DNA from: Delphinus delphis
Taxonomy: Eukaryota > Chordata > Mammalia > Artiodactyla > Delphinidae
Direction of reading: 5' to 3'
Assembly: GCF_949987515.2 (NCBI RefSeq)
Contig: NC_082684.1
Location: forward strand, 120,074,080-120,138,079
DNA: 64,000 bases
Made by a program: the position numbers and the translations under genes. Positions 9,961-22,455 of the stretch are shown one piece after another (positions within the stretch are counted from its first letter, which is position 1; each line of letters starts with the position of its first letter). The notes beneath the pieces were generated by a model that saw only the letters and a list, made by a program, of their open reading frames with translations, was not told the DNA's origin and ran no database searches.

Positions 9961-10729
9961 TGGAGACAGCGAGCTGAGACAGCAATCTGGAGACGGTGGT
10001 GAGGAGAGCAGAGTAATGAGACAGGAGAAATGAGGCAGAGGGACTCTGTGTCCTGGTTGAGTGTTGTTTCAGGTTGGAAGGTGCTAGAGTGTGTGTGTAC
10101 TCTGTGGGGAATGTTCCAGTGGTGAGGTGGAAGGTGGCAGTGAGGGAGAGGGACAGTCAGCGGATGAGGAAGCAGGACCCCCACGAGGTTGAGGGGCAGA
10201 GCAGGACACATCCCCGCTGCACCAGGGGGAGGATGGGGAGTTGGGGACCATGTAGGTATGCGCTCCCATGGAGTGGTGGGAAGTTGAGGGATATCCCCTA
10301 TGATGGCTTCAGTTTCTCACACGTAAGATATGAGGTGAGGGCACCCCTGGAAGTGGGGCGTGGGATGGGAAAGAGCAAGAAACTGCTTCAAGAGAAGGAA
10401 AATCAACCCCAGGGGAATGAGTCTGGGTATTGAGCATCCCTGAGACTTGTGCTAATGGACTGAAGTGAAACCAGTCAGCTTGGTTGGGAGATTTTCTCTG
10501 GAAATGACAAATATGTGGAGAAGACAAACTGTTGCATCCACTCAAGGTTGGGGTTCTGCCAGAAGTAGCCACAGTGCCAGGGGTGGGCAGGGAGGTAAGG
10601 GTTATAATGATGGAGGGGCACGAAGAGAAGGGAGTTAGCAAGTGCTGAGTGGGGAGAATGACCTGCAGCAGAGGGGACACCGAGGAAGTGAGCTGTGGGT
10701 ACAGAGTGTGGCGGCCATGGAGGAGGATG
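9961..10729. other. No gene recognised
   Basis: Purine-rich plus strand with overlapping open frames on both strands (10074-10433 plus, 10309-10680 minus). No family match. Possibly the tail of the old repeat that starts at 9360. Confidence 0.4.
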
Positions 10730-10998
10730 CCCAGAGGACACCCCTGGATGCTCGGCCCCAGCAGCCTGCCTGAGCCAGACTGATCTCAAGTCGTTACGGC
10801 CTTTGATGGGAGAGGTTGAGATGCAAAACAGCTGTGGCCCATTCAGGTGCCATGCTCAGCTTTACTCTTCTCCAAGCCTTCAGCATCTCCCTGGTCTGGC
10901 CTCCAGCTCCCCATCTACTGCCGTGTGGATCTGATATCCTGCCCTGCCCTGCAACCCTCCACACTTCTCGTCAGCAGCACCTTCATTTCCCTATGTCA
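10730..10998 (+). repeat. Inverted duplication, copy B
   Basis: Matches the reverse complement of 8980-9244. The two copies encode near-identical chance peptides because the DNA is duplicated, not because a gene is conserved. Differences are mostly substitutions and a few small indels. Confidence 0.8.
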
Positions 10999-13129
10999 GT
11001 TATTAGCAGTTACAGGGTGGGACCATGGGAATGATGGGTGAGGTGGAGGGGAGGGAGACGTCAGCGGTGGTGAAGAGGTCAGGACCTGATTGTCCATTGG
11101 GTAGCCGGTCATCCGCATGGGTGACAGGAGACAAAGCCAGTGAGCTGGCTCAAGTCCTGCATGAATGAGGATTGGTGGATGACAGCTGCGAGGAGAGGGA
11201 GACAGTGCAGGAGGAGGAAAGATGGTGGTGCAGAAGCAGCAGTGGGGAGTGCCCGTCTTCTGGCACACCGCCTTCCTCTTAAACCAGCGCCCCTTCTCCT
11301 CCCCGAGAGGCCGCAGGGCAAGTGGAGTCCTCTAGGGAGGGGCAGCCAGCTTCAGGTTAAGGTGAAGAGTTGAGGGAAGATTAAGAGAAGAGGTTGAAGC
11401 GGTGGAGAGTTCCAGAGAACTTGGCCAAGGGTTTGGGGCGGGGAGGGAATGGGGAGTCAAGGCAGATTAAGGAATGAATGAAGGAATGTCAAACAAATGA
11501 ATTCGTGAGTGCTGTGTGCTGGTTAGCCGGAAAGAGGGCACGTCTATGGTACCACAATGGGCACATTCTTCTCCATTATTCATTGCTGATGTTGCTGGTG
11601 GTGTTGATATTGGGGGTGAGTGGATGGAATGACACTTAGATGGTGTGTGCCATGACGTGCTCCAGTGTTGTGTGTTTTAGTTCCCAGTGATCTGGTTTAC
11701 AGTCTCACAGAATCTATTTCCCCAAGCTGTTTGTATCCTTATTTATATAAATGACTAATCCCTTCGTGGGTAGAGCCAAGCCTTCTGTCTCAGTTACATA
11801 GAGATACCGAGACAAATTACTCATGAAAGTTCCAGAAGAGATGAGTATCTACAAATTATTGAGACAGTTTCAGTATGTAAATAGTTTTGTGGAAAGCCTC
11901 ACAACTATCCAGGTTAGATTAGATACAAGAAGTGGGTAACTCCAGGCCAGTGATCCCCTTCACATATGTCATGGTGCCCCGCTGCTTTCCAGCCCATCTG
12001 CCTGTCTGTCCCCTGTCCATGTGGCAAGGATGCTTCCAGAGGCAGCGGGGGAAAAGAAGGAGGGCTGCAGGCTGTGTCCTGAAGACTGAGAATTTAATGT
12101 CACTGCTCTTGGTATGTTACAGCTTGTTGGTAGAACACTGTCCACTTGAAGGGAGGTGTCTCCTGAACGTACTTTGCGGGTATTTTTGCAATACCCCTCT
12201 GAGGAGCTAATTGGCCCTAATAAATCTTGTAGAAGAAAGGCCCTGCCACACTGTGGAGAACCATTTGCAGTCAAGAGTCAATCCAGCTGAAGCAAGGAGC
12301 CAGGCAGAGAAGGAGCTGACACTGCTGATGTCAGGGCATCCCGCTCCTCAGGTTGACAGAAACAAAACCGTGAACATGGCCTGAATGAGCTGACGTTCAG
12401 GTCTCAGTTGCCTGATGACTCTGAATTCTGAAAAAGAAATAAAACGAGTTTATGTGGACAGAGAGGTCCATGCTCTGTTTCAAAATCAGTGAATGTGCTG
12501 TTTAAATGAATCATCACTTCCAACTACTGGTTTGTGGTGTTTAAATCTTGATTGCAGTGAAGCACAGAGTCCTTATTATAAAATTCAAAAGTACTTTTGA
12601 AAGCCAAGAAGATTTTTAATTTATCCTGACTAGCTAAATCCAGGTAGGTCATCCTAATAATACTTGTCCACACAAGTGGCTACACCTGGCAAAAGAAATG
12701 CAAACAGAAGCCTAGTGAGTTTCCAACTTCCCTGCCTCCCTCGCCCCCCACAAGAGATGCCTACCAGGGGTTCCCCAAGGGGTGTGGCAAGGCAGCCAGC
12801 AGGACCCGGACTCCCAGTGGCAGCTACCCCATTCAGAGTCACCACCCTGTTGTCTGCAGTGGAGCGTGAGGACCTGCTCCGTGTCCAGTTCTGCCCCATC
12901 CCACACGGCACAGCCGCTGTTGGATTTGTCTCCCAAAAGGGCCCCAGGTTGGCAGGGACGGCCCATCCTCAGTCTTTGTTGAGCAAGTGTCCCTTGGGGT
13001 TCTGCAGCGACTGCATGGGGAACCCTGCTGGAAGACCAGAAAGTCATCATCTGATCCCTTAACCTTCTTTAAGAGAAAAAACGAAAACACATAACCTGAG
13101 AGCATGTCACAATGATGTCACTTAAACCA
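10999..13129. other. No gene recognised
   Basis: Unique-looking DNA. A 132-codon plus frame at 12664-13062 starts with ATG but shows no domain, and minus-strand frames overlap it fully. Confidence 0.45.
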
Positions 13130-13530
13130 TCCCAGAAAGAACATCTTACTACATATTTAAAAGAATAAAAATACTTTCATTGCACTTGTCATGTGTATTC
13201 ATTATGTAAAAATTAGAAAAATCACATAAACAAAATTAAATTTAAACAAGCCAAATCTTTCCACAACCCATCTTCCAATCCTATATCTATATACGTATGT
13301 GATTGATGAATAGACATATACTTATTATGTATGTTATATTTTACATAAGGTTGTACAACCTTCACTCATTACATCACTAACATCTTTCCATGTAAATTGT
13401 TATGTATCATCAATATCTACATTATTGCCTTCCATGGTTTATAGAGTTGCACTGTATGGGCGTACTGTACTTTAATTATTTCCCTATTCTGGAGAATTTG
13501 GATTGTTGCCAAATGACCCAGTAATAAAGA
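13130..13530 (-). mobile_element. Old L1M 3' end fragment, antisense
   Basis: AT-rich text with the antisense L1M 3' UTR order: 'acatctttccatgtaaattg', 'tatagagttgcactgtatgg', 'tttaattatttccctattctgg' and 'tttggattgttgcc'. Highly diverged. Confidence 0.55.
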
Positions 13531-13985
13531 TTGGTGAAAATAAAACAAAAACAAAGTCACCACCATATCCCTAGATATGGTGACCCTACCAGGATTTTTG
13601 CCTCTAAAGGAGTGCTGATTTTGAAAGTTGGCCTCCTTGAGAAGTTAGGCATGATGCCAGGGACAACACCAAGGCACTCTCAAAACCCATCTTTGGAACT
13701 GGCTTCCAGGATTTTACATGCAGAATTAGCCATACAGGAAACCCTTAATGCTAGCAAATTTGGGTCCATTGAAGGTGTATTTGGCTTGTGAAAATAAAAC
13801 CATGGGAAATAAAGCCAAAAGCAAGAGGTGATTTTAACTCATGGATTCTGAATTTTTTAGGTAGCCTATAGACCTGACCCTATAAAAGACACTTCCAAAC
13901 AGCTAACTCCATTTCAATCATTCATTCATCTGTTACTGGCAGAGTAAAATAAAACCAAAAAGACCACAAACCAACAACAAAAACT
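13531..13985. other. No gene recognised
   Basis: An 86-codon plus frame (13531-13791) is present without a recognisable product. Otherwise nothing seen. Confidence 0.4.
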
Positions 13986-13989
13986 ACCA

Positions 13990-14080
13990 CAACCAGAAAT
14001 ACCTGGTTTCAAATGCTCTGGCACTGATTAGCTGTGTGACTTTGGACAAGTTCTTAACCTGTCTGAGTCACAGCCGAAAA
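13990..14080 (+). mobile_element. MIR SINE core, sense
   Basis: Clear MIR core: 'tggtttcaaatgctctgg', 'actgattagctgtgtgac', 'tttggacaagttcttaacct' and 'gtctgagtca'. Confidence 0.75.
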
Positions 14081-14089
14081 GTTTCCCTA

Positions 14090-14819
14090 AGGGAAACCAC
14101 CTCATAAGTTTGTTGCACTTCCTTTCTGCTGCTTTTCCTTCTCTGAGTGGAGGCTTTTTCTCTGCTGGGACATTGCCTTCATTCTAAACAGACTCTTCCA
14201 TTCCTCTACTCCTTTTACCCATTGGTGTGTTGGTAAATTAGATCTCTGGGAAAAAAAATCACAAAGCCTCGATCTGTGGCTTCTGCCCATTTCTGGAGTG
14301 TGGCTAATTTCACCATGGCTGAGTTTAGGTTACCAGTGGTTTAACAACAGGCTTGCAAATTTCCTAAAGAGTATCTAACAATCAGTCATCATGGATAGTA
14401 GGAGACGGCCAAAGTACATCTCTGCCCCTTTCCCTCTCCTCCTTCTTCTCTGCACATTCCTCAGAGCACTGTGGATGTTGATGGATAGAATTTCCATTTC
14501 TGCTTCATACTGTTACATTTATCCAGCTTCCAAAAATAGTTTCCTTCCTTCCTTCAGCTCCTGACCAGTTTGTGTGCTGGAGTTCAGGTGCTCTAGCTGC
14601 TACCTCCCATCTTCTTGAATCCTCCAAGGCCATCACACCAGCAGGAAATTTCAAAGCAGACGGCTCTTGGTCTTTTGCAGGGATGTGCCAATTTGCAGTT
14701 GGGTGTCCTCATTCTTCCAGTGTTGAGGACTGATTATCACCTGTATAATTCTCCATTGCAGATGTGCTCAGGTTCTCCCATCCTCACTTCTAACAGTTCT
14801 GGATCAACTCCAATATGTA
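14090..14819. other. No gene recognised
   Basis: Unique-looking sequence. Nothing seen beyond short chance frames. Confidence 0.45.
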
Positions 14820-14821
14820 TG

Positions 14822-15582
14822 TGTGGAGGGGGGTTCCCATACCACCAAGCAATTCTCAGACACCAGCTGGGTGTCCAGAATTAAGTGTACAATTCAACTT
14901 AATTCTGACTCCATCTACAGCATCAGACCCTGCATGTTAAAGGTTCAGTCCTACAAGATTGCCCTCCCCTGCCCCAACGCACACGTCAGATGCCAGTTGT
15001 CACCTGTGCTTCTGACTGACTGGCTTGGCAATAGATCAGAGGTGCTCATGACCCCCTCATTGGGTTCGATTAATTTGCTCACAGAACTCAGGAAACCCAT
15101 TTACTCACAAGATTACTGGTTTATTATTAAAAGGATATAAGTCAGGAACAGCCAGATGGAAGAGAGCATAGGACAAGGTATATGGAGAAAAGGCATGGAG
15201 CTTCCATGCTCCCTCCAGGCTCACCACTCTCCCAGAATCCACATGTTCACCAACATGGAAGCTCTCTGAACCTTGTCCTTTTGGGTTTTTATGGAGGCTT
15301 CATTACATAGGCTTGAATGATTAACTAATTGGCCATTGGTGATTGATTCAACTTCCAGCCCCTTTTCCATCACAGACTAAATGTTCCAACCCTCTAATCA
15401 CATGGTTGGTTCTCCTGATGACCAGCCCCCATCCTTAGTTGGGGTCTAAAAGTCACCTTATCAGCATTATGAGACACCTTTACCACTCTTTATCACCGGA
15501 AAATTCTAAGGTTTTAGGACAATGTGCCAGAAACAGATTGAAGACCAAATACGTATTTCTTATTATAAGTAACAATACCACA
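14822..15582 (-). mobile_element. Solo LTR of an old endogenous retrovirus, antisense
   Basis: Read on minus, an LTR plan is visible. A U3-like region starts near 15582 with TG. A TATA-like box CATAAAAA in 'cctccataaaaaccc' sits at about 15284-15298. A polyadenylation signal AATAAA lies about 170 bp downstream near 15120. A U5-like part ends near 14822. The phrases 'accaaccatgtgattagagg' and 'cccaaaaggacaaggttc' match an LTR consensus I remember, probably ERVL or ERV1; I cannot name the subfamily. No gag, pol or env remnant adjoins it. Confidence 0.6.
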
Positions 15583-16590
15583 CCATCTAATTGCATTCTA
15601 CTTCCAGTGGAGTCTGGAGGCACTATGGAAACCCAGGGAACGGAGAAAAGTACAGGCAGTTCTGGGACTGTGTCTCATGTCAGAAGGAGACAGCACCATC
15701 CACAGACACTCTAAAAGCAACGTGGTGACTTAGTAAGGAGAAATTTCTCCAGGGCGAGCCTTCAGCATTGAAAACATCTATGTGTTAGAACAGCCAGGAG
15801 AAGGGTGCCTAGGTGCCCAAAGGTAGATACTTTATCAAGCACAGGTATGTTCACAGATTATTTTACTTCGGCACCACCACGACCCAGGAGGGTGGAAATC
15901 TCACCCTTGTCGACTAAAAAAACCCACACAACATATTTCAGTTTTATTCGGGGACCTTACTGAGGACTATACAGCCCAGGAGACAGCATCTCAGATAGCT
16001 CTGAGGAACTGCTCCAAAGAGGTGAGGGGGGAGCCACTATAAACAGGAGTTTTTTGCTGGGGAAAAAACAAAAAACAAACAAAAATACCCCCATGTAGTC
16101 AAACATCAAAAGATTACTGCTAATCATAAAGAACAGACATCTCAAGTTAATGATTTTAGTGCTTTTCTGTGTATGGGAAGATGCAAGAATCTGGGGTCTT
16201 TGAAATTCTTCCTTAGATATGCATCTAGGCACCTATATCCAAAGCACAGAGTGCCTCATCCTGTTTTTTCCATCCTCAAGGTGCGCCATTGGTGGGTAAC
16301 TGCAGTGGGTTGTGACTTAACACTTTGTATAAGGGGATGATAAGTGACACTCTTTGTTGTTTTTGTTTAAACCCTCATTTTACAAGGGAGAGTGTATTAC
16401 ACACCAGGGATTGGCAGGGAGCGGGAAATGGTCGGTGGGAATGTAAATTAGCATAATCCTCCAAAAAGCAATTTTGCCTTATATTGAAGTCTTAAAACTA
16501 TTCATCGTATCCCTTCAGAAAAGACCCTGAATGTGTTCATCAGGGTAGACTAACTTCCATAATAAACAACCCCCAAATCCCAATGAGAGA
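15583..16590. other. No gene recognised
   Basis: Unique-looking sequence of average composition. Nothing seen. Confidence 0.4.
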
Positions 16591-16594
16591 AGGC

Positions 16595-16870
16595 AGGGGT
16601 TGGCAAACTATCTACACAGGCCAGGGAGTAAATATTTCAGGCTCTGTGGAAATGTCTTATCTCTGGAGCTGGGGTAGGAAAGCAGCTGTAGACGCTAAGT
16701 GGGTGCATGGATGTGGCTGTCTCCAGTCAAACTTTATTGAAGGACACTGATATTTGGATTTCATGTAATTTTCGTGTGTCACAGAGTACTATTCTTCAAG
16801 TCATTTTCACAAATGTAAAAACAATCTGGAGCTCACAGGCTGGGTTTGGCCTGTGGTCCACACTTGGCTT
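16595..16870 (-). mobile_element. Non-autonomous hAT-type DNA transposon remnant (MER3-like)
   Basis: 'gggttggcaaact', 'gtaaatatttcaggctctg', 'gcagctgtagacgctaag', 'caaactttattgaaggaca' and 'gggtttggcctgtggtcca' follow the order of a common mammalian hAT-Charlie repeat read in reverse. Ends are diverged, so the terminal repeats and the target duplication are not readable. A 181-codon frame starting at 16707 crosses this element and its flank and is not a gene. Confidence 0.6.
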
Positions 16871-18190
16871 AAAGCTCTGGAGGTTTCCTCTCACTGATGC
16901 AGGGATCCAACACAGGGCTCCCCAGTTGGAAGACCCTCCTGGGTGGCCCTTGGCCAGTGGCACCTCAGGAACCTGGGATCCTTCCATCCTGTGCTCTCCC
17001 TCTCCGGCCCTCACGGTCTGCTCTATTCACAGGCAGATGGAAGCAGAGGGCCTAAAGGATTGTGCAGGCAGTTTTCCTGGGCAGCCTGGAGGTGCCCACA
17101 TCGTTTCCTCCCAGATTCCACTGGTTACAGGTCAGGTACACTCCAAACAGCAGGAGAGATGGAGAAATAGAGTCTGGCTATGTGCCCAGGGGGACCTGGA
17201 CGGGGGCTTTGTGACCACACAGCCATGTGTTCAAGAATCAAACAACACATGATGTTCACTCATTTCCACATGGTAGCACTACTTTAAAGGTGCAAGACTG
17301 ACCAGGAGGACTTTGCAACAATAGTTGATCCTGAGAGTAAATCCGATGCCCTGGGGACCCTGTGTGGTACAGCCCTGCAGCCTGCCCTTGGGCCTGTGCC
17401 CTGAAGGTTATCGCTGCAGTGACCTGTGCACCATACTTTACCCTCTTCCATCACACAGAGCCACAGCCACAGAGGCCCATGAGTGGGCTGGGAGACTCTC
17501 CACTGGTGCAAGACTGACCCCTTTGTTCCAAGTAGATCCAGTGCTCTTAAAGTTTTGGGCCGATGGGAGTGGGATTGGGGAGCTGCCAGTGGAAGCAGGC
17601 AGAAACCCCGTTGAAGAAGCCATACCCTCTGGGGGCTCCCCCACCAGAACCAACAAGTGGTTTTCTCCCCAGCTCTTTCCAAGTGATTCTTGGAGAAGAG
17701 GGAGGAGCAGGTGTGGCCAGAGAGGTGGTGCTTCCTGTGGGCTGGGGACCTCAAAGAGGGGATGAAACTCAACCCCCTAAGCCAGACCAGACCAGGATGC
17801 AACAAAAGTCACAGATTTGTTAAAACAGTGAGGAGGAAATAGCTCACACCTGGTAACATCTGGGGATGGCGGCTCCTCATGGATGCTTTGCAGTGGGCAG
17901 GGCTCTCCTCTCATTTCCTGGAGACTTGGAGCCCAGGAGGTTGGCAGGGGTCAGCGGGGTCTCGGTGCTCCCTCCTCACTGTGCGGTCCACAGGCCAGCC
18001 CCATCACATTGCATTGCCAGGACCCAAATCTGTACCTCTGAGGCTTTGTGTGGCTGCTGCAGCCTGGACTGTGCTGGGGAGAGCCTCACCACATCCAGGC
18101 CTCCTAAGCACGTCTAGGACTGGGAGTGGGGGGTGTGATGCCCTCTCCCTAGGTGTTGCCGGGACTCCTGTACCATGGGATGCAGGAGTC
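16871..18190. other. No gene recognised
   Basis: GC-rich unique DNA. Long frames overlap on opposite strands (17284-17805 minus, 17325-17765 plus), typical of stop-poor GC-rich sequence. No domain seen. Confidence 0.45.
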
Positions 18191-18195
18191 TTAGG

Positions 18196-18305
18196 ACACC
18201 AGGGCTCCAGTCTCCCACCCATCACTGATTTACCATGTGACCCAGGCGTGTGGCTGAAACTCCCTTCACTTCCGTTAGGTTGTCTGTGAAATGGGGGCAG
18301 AAATG
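18196..18305 (+). mobile_element. MIR SINE remnant, sense
   Basis: 'gggctccagtctccca', 'actgatttaccatgtgaccc' and 'ggttgtctgtgaaatggggg' follow MIR order. Confidence 0.6.
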
Positions 18306-18469
18306 CCCCCCTGGAGAACCTGTCCCATCACGTGCCCATGTCCTGCCCTAAATGTGCCCACCATGAGTCTAACAAACACTAGGTCTGCCCAAGTGTGAGG
18401 GGACCTGAGGAAATGACTTTCTCAATGTCATGTCATAGAAACAAAAATAACAATAATATTCTCCCATTT

Positions 18470-18670
18470 AATTAGTGCCGACTGTGTGTTAGGGGCTAGG
18501 CTGAGATCATCTCTCATTTCACAGCAGCCCTGCGAGAGAGGCAATGTTATACTGATTTTCCAAGAAGGGACACTGAGTCCCCACAGGGGCTCTTGCCAAG
18601 GTCACACAGCTGGTAGGTGGAGTGAGTGGGGTAGCTCTGTCCCACTCTCTCTGAAGCCAGATGCTTCCTG
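18470..18670 (-). mobile_element. MIR SINE remnant, antisense
   Basis: Reverse-complement MIR order: 'tgtgtgttaggggctagg', 'catttcacagcagccctgcg', 'ccaaggtcacacagctggta' and 'ctgaagccagatgct'. Confidence 0.7.
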
Positions 18671-18679
18671 GCACGACGG

Positions 18680-20025
18680 TACCCTAAATATTCCCAACCC
18701 AATTCTCTGTCCTCCAGGGGTGCCTGGGGCTTAGGGCCAGGCTGTCTCTCCCCAGCCATTTGCCGCAGAGTTCAAAGCCCTCCCCCAGCTATGGTGGAAC
18801 TGCCCCAACAGGTCTCCCTTCTAAGGAGGGTGAGGAAACGGACCTGATGAGCCCCCTCTTTCACCGCGTAGATACTAAGCGTTTGACTTGTGGGGGCCGC
18901 CCATGCTCCAGGCAGCTGGAGGGAGGGGTCTCGGCTCCCCTGCCTGTGGCTCTGCTCAGGTGCTGGGCAGACCAGGGGTACTTCCAGAGTTTCCCAATGT
19001 CCTAGGGGTGGATGTGGGGGGTGAGGGGAGGGAGGGTGAAAAGTAGGGGAAGGGGCTGGTGGTTTTATTTACAAACTGCATTTAAATTCAGGTGCATGGC
19101 AGGCTGGCCTGATGGGACCTGAAGGGTTCTGGATGGGTTCTGTCACTCCCTGGGCCTCAGTTTCCCTTTTCATTCATAGAGGAAGAATAAGATCTGAAAC
19201 ATAAGACTAACAGGGTGTGCGTCTGGCAGGGAGACCAGGGACAATGGGGGAAGTGCTTCCATGTCGAAAAGCATCACGTGGCCTTGAGGTGTTCAGGACT
19301 CCCCGTTCTGGTCCCTTCTCTGCAGACCTTTTCTAGACATACCTCCGAGGCTGGGCTCACCCATTAAATGGCTCTACCAGCTCAGACACCAAAAGATGGA
19401 GGTGACTTTTTTTTGGGTTCACACAGTGGCTGCCAGGCCCTCGCACAAGGAGTCCTCTCTCAGCTGAAGTCACCATCACTGCACCTCCCTTGCACCTGCT
19501 CAGCCCCAGGCAGGTTTGGAATCCCTGACACATGCCCCTGTGGGCTGGAAAGTCTCCCCAGTGCGGGTTGGCACTTAGAAAGGAAGTGCACTAAGACTGC
19601 AGGTGAGCTCTGCGGAGCCTGCCCGTCCTTGGGGCAGCTGGGCTGTGCATGACCCATGTCTGGAAAGGTCCTGTCCTCATTCATCAAGTCACAGGCGCTC
19701 CAGCAAACACCTGCAACAGGTGTAAGCCAAGAAGCACAGGCTTGCAGCTCAGAGACACTCTGATTCTGCCTGTGTGGCTGGAGTAGTGTCAGGGCAGCTG
19801 GATGGGGCCAGGTGCCCTCCGGTCCCATGGTGCAACCCTGAGATCTGGGGATAGTGCCCAAAGGAGTTGGATTGTTCTTCCCAGTACTTTGTAGAGTGTG
19901 GCATTATTACATGTGCTGACAGGCTCGCTGGCTTTTTCTGGCCGCCCCACTAGGAAGTAAAGACTCCTAGGCCAGGGACTTGATGCTTCCTCTTCACCAC
20001 CAGCAATAGGCTGAATGAATCATCT
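18680..20025. other. No gene recognised
   Basis: GC-rich unique DNA with a short MIR-like scrap around 19140-19200 ('ctgggcctcagtttccc'). No gene seen. Confidence 0.4.
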
Positions 20026-20029
20026 TTGC

Positions 20030-20445
20030 CCCGCAAAGATATCTGCTCCTAATGCCAGGAAACTGGAAAAAGGATCATTACAGATATGACTGAAGATCTT
20101 GAGAAGAGGAGATTATCCTGGGTCATCTGAATGAGTCCTGAACCAAATCCCAAGTGTCCTTCTGAGAGGCAGGAGGAGATTGGATGCATACAGGAGAAGA
20201 GGGGCCCTGTGACCATGGAAGCAGGAATGGGAGTGATGTGGCCACAAGTCAAGGAATGCCAGCAGCCACCAGAAACTAAAGGAGGTAAGAAATGGAGTCC
20301 CCGGAGGGAGCCACATCTTGATTTCAGCCCCGTGATACTGGTTTCTGACTTCTGTCCTCCAGAACTGTGAGAGAACACACTTCTGCTGTTTTAAGCCACC
20401 CAGTCAGTGGTGATTTGTTACAGCAGCCACAGGAAGCTAATACAC
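20030..20445 (+). mobile_element. MaLR/MLT1-like LTR, sense
   Basis: The 3' half has the typical MaLR ending: 'tctgtcctccagaactgtgag', 'ctgctgttttaagccaccca', 'ttgttacagcagccac' and 'gaagctaatac' at about 20395-20445. Upstream blocks 'gaccatggaagcaggaatgg' and 'gccagcagccaccagaaact' belong to the same LTR type. No internal region is visible. The subfamily is not resolved. Confidence 0.65.
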
Positions 20446-21985
20446 TACCATATCCCAGTGCCTGGTACAGATCATGTAGTCAGATGTTTGCTGAAAGAAT
20501 AAAGGAAGGCTCCTAGCCAAGCATGCCCCCATGCCAGCTGGGGCCTCCAAGCCTAGGCTTCTCCCTCCCTACAACCCCAGCCTGTGTCCTGGCAGTTCTG
20601 CCACATCCTGGACTTCAGCCCTGGCCTTGAAGCTGTCCACCAGAGGGCATGTGTCTGACCAAGCCCGTGCTCACCCCTCATGGAGCCATTGCCTCTTAGA
20701 CAAAGCCAATGGCAGGGGCCACAAACAGCCACAGGCCACATTCAGTCAGCAGACATAGTGGTTTGGCCGTCATAGAATATTGTTTGTAAATTAAATTAGT
20801 TGCCAACAGGTTATTAAATTTTGGGAGATTTCACATGAAATCAGGATTTCCAATTTCTGTGGAAAACTCAGATGTTCTTTTCAGCCCAGGATGCAGTCCT
20901 TTGTGGCTCCTTGGGTTGGACCTGAGTGGAAGCTCAGCCCCCAACCACCAGGGCCTATGGTGCTGATGCCTTTGACTCTCCATCTGCACACCTGGCCCCC
21001 ACGTTTGAGATGGAGGACTCGGGTTTTCTCAACCTGGCATGAGGTGAAAAACAGTCTCAACCTCACAGATCCTCCTCTGTCCAGCTTGACTGTGCCCAGT
21101 CCCTCCTTTATAAAGATTCTAGTGTGATTGCCCACCTCCCCCAGCTTGGGGGCTCTCTGCAAGGGGTTCTCCTTTCTGCTTCTCCTCAGCTGTCAGGAGC
21201 ACTGCTTTCAGGCCCCAGGGCCTCTGCAGTCCCTGGAAACCACCCAATTGTTTCTGGGGGTCTTCACTGTCTCAGAGGACAGACCGCTTCCCAGAAGCAC
21301 CCAAGATGACCTCCCGCATTCCTGGAAGATGGCGGGGCAGCAGCAACCACATCTGCTTTCCCAAGCACTCCCTGGCCGAGTCAGACCATGGCTCCAGTGG
21401 AAACTGAAAGCACTAATGAAGAAAAGGAATGTCAGTGAAGCACTTGGGAAGCTCCCACAAGGAGGACTTTTGGCTCACTTGGAGGACAAGGGCTCCTCAA
21501 CGTCTCCAAAATGGTGCCCAAGACTGAAGCCCAGGTGCACACAAAACTCTCTGCACAGATCCCAAGACTGACATCGCAGGCTCCAATTCAATGCATCTCA
21601 GAGCAAGAGCTCCTGCTGGATCTGGCCCAGGAGGTCTGAGACCACACTTGGCCTGGGGAGCAGAGCTGGGGGGCTCTCAGAGGCAGGCCCGCATCCTCCT
21701 CTCCAGGCTATAGCCCCAGCAGCACAGAGGATCAATCTAAAGAGGAGAGTCACTGAGTAAGCCCCCTAAGAAGGGCTCTGTCCACAGCTGCTGTCTACTC
21801 GGCTGCTTCAGCGAATCTTCCCCAGGGCTCGAGAAACTGAAATTTAAAACACATGTCAGGGCCTTAATGAGGCTAGTCAACTCCTCAGAGTCGTGCTCTG
21901 GCTAATGTTTGTTAATTCTGTGAGCCCTTCTGACCAGGGGTCTCCAGCACTGGGGGATGGATTGAACGAGGCAAGGAATAAACAC
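20446..21985. other. No gene recognised; short MIR/L2 scrap
   Basis: 20450-20510 has an L2/MIR tail pattern ('agtgcctggtaca', 'tgctgaaagaataaagg'). The remainder is unique-looking; plus frames at 21128-21571 show no domain. Confidence 0.4.
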
Positions 21986-21989
21986 TGAA

Positions 21990-22130
21990 TCAGCAGGAGC
22001 TGCGTGACTGCAGGCAAGTTGCTTACCTCTCTGAGCCTCAATGTTTTTACTTATAAACTGGGAACAATAACAGCCTTAAAGGGATATTGTAAGGATTAAC
22101 TGAGATGAGGAACATGCACAGTCTGACTGT
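21990..22130 (+). mobile_element. MIR SINE remnant, sense
   Basis: 'ctgcgtgactgcaggcaagt', 'tacctctctgagcctcaatg', 'gggaacaataacagccttaa' and 'gtaaggattaactgagatga' match MIR in order. Confidence 0.8.
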
Positions 22131-22244
22131 CATTAGGCAGTCATGTGAGTTTCCATGTCTGAGCCCCATATTTTAATCCTAAGGTTGGGAAATTATGTCT
22201 TAAATTGCAGTTTCCACATCATTCTCTCCTGCACCACTGGGGGT

Positions 22245-22455
22245 GGCAGTGGGGGCAAGTTGGTTTTCAGTGGTCACTAGCAGAAACCCACTCAAACAGG
22301 CAAAAGATAGAAAGGTGTGCAAATGAGGTGCATTTATTACAAAGACACAGGGAACCCAAAGGAATGTCTAGGCTCAGGAAGACCTGGACTCAGAAATGGG
22401 AAAGCATGGTGAACTCAGGAAGGACCCTTCTTTCTGGGCTCCTTTCTCTCATTGT
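22245..22455 (-). mobile_element. MLT1-like LTR remnant, antisense
   Basis: 'cactagcagaaacccactca', 'aacaggcaaaagatagaaag' and 'gcatttattacaaagacaca' resemble the antisense 3' end of the same LTR class as 8.6 kb. Diverged and partial. Confidence 0.4.

Noticed and set aside
9040..10934. Two similar peptides at 9.04-9.26 kb (minus) and 10.70-10.93 kb (plus) as a conserved gene pair
   Set aside because: The DNA itself is an inverted duplication; similarity is at nucleotide level without synonymous bias visible by eye.
16707..17252. 181-codon open frame on plus
   Set aside because: Its first ~50 codons lie in a hAT-type repeat remnant and the remainder in unrelated flank.
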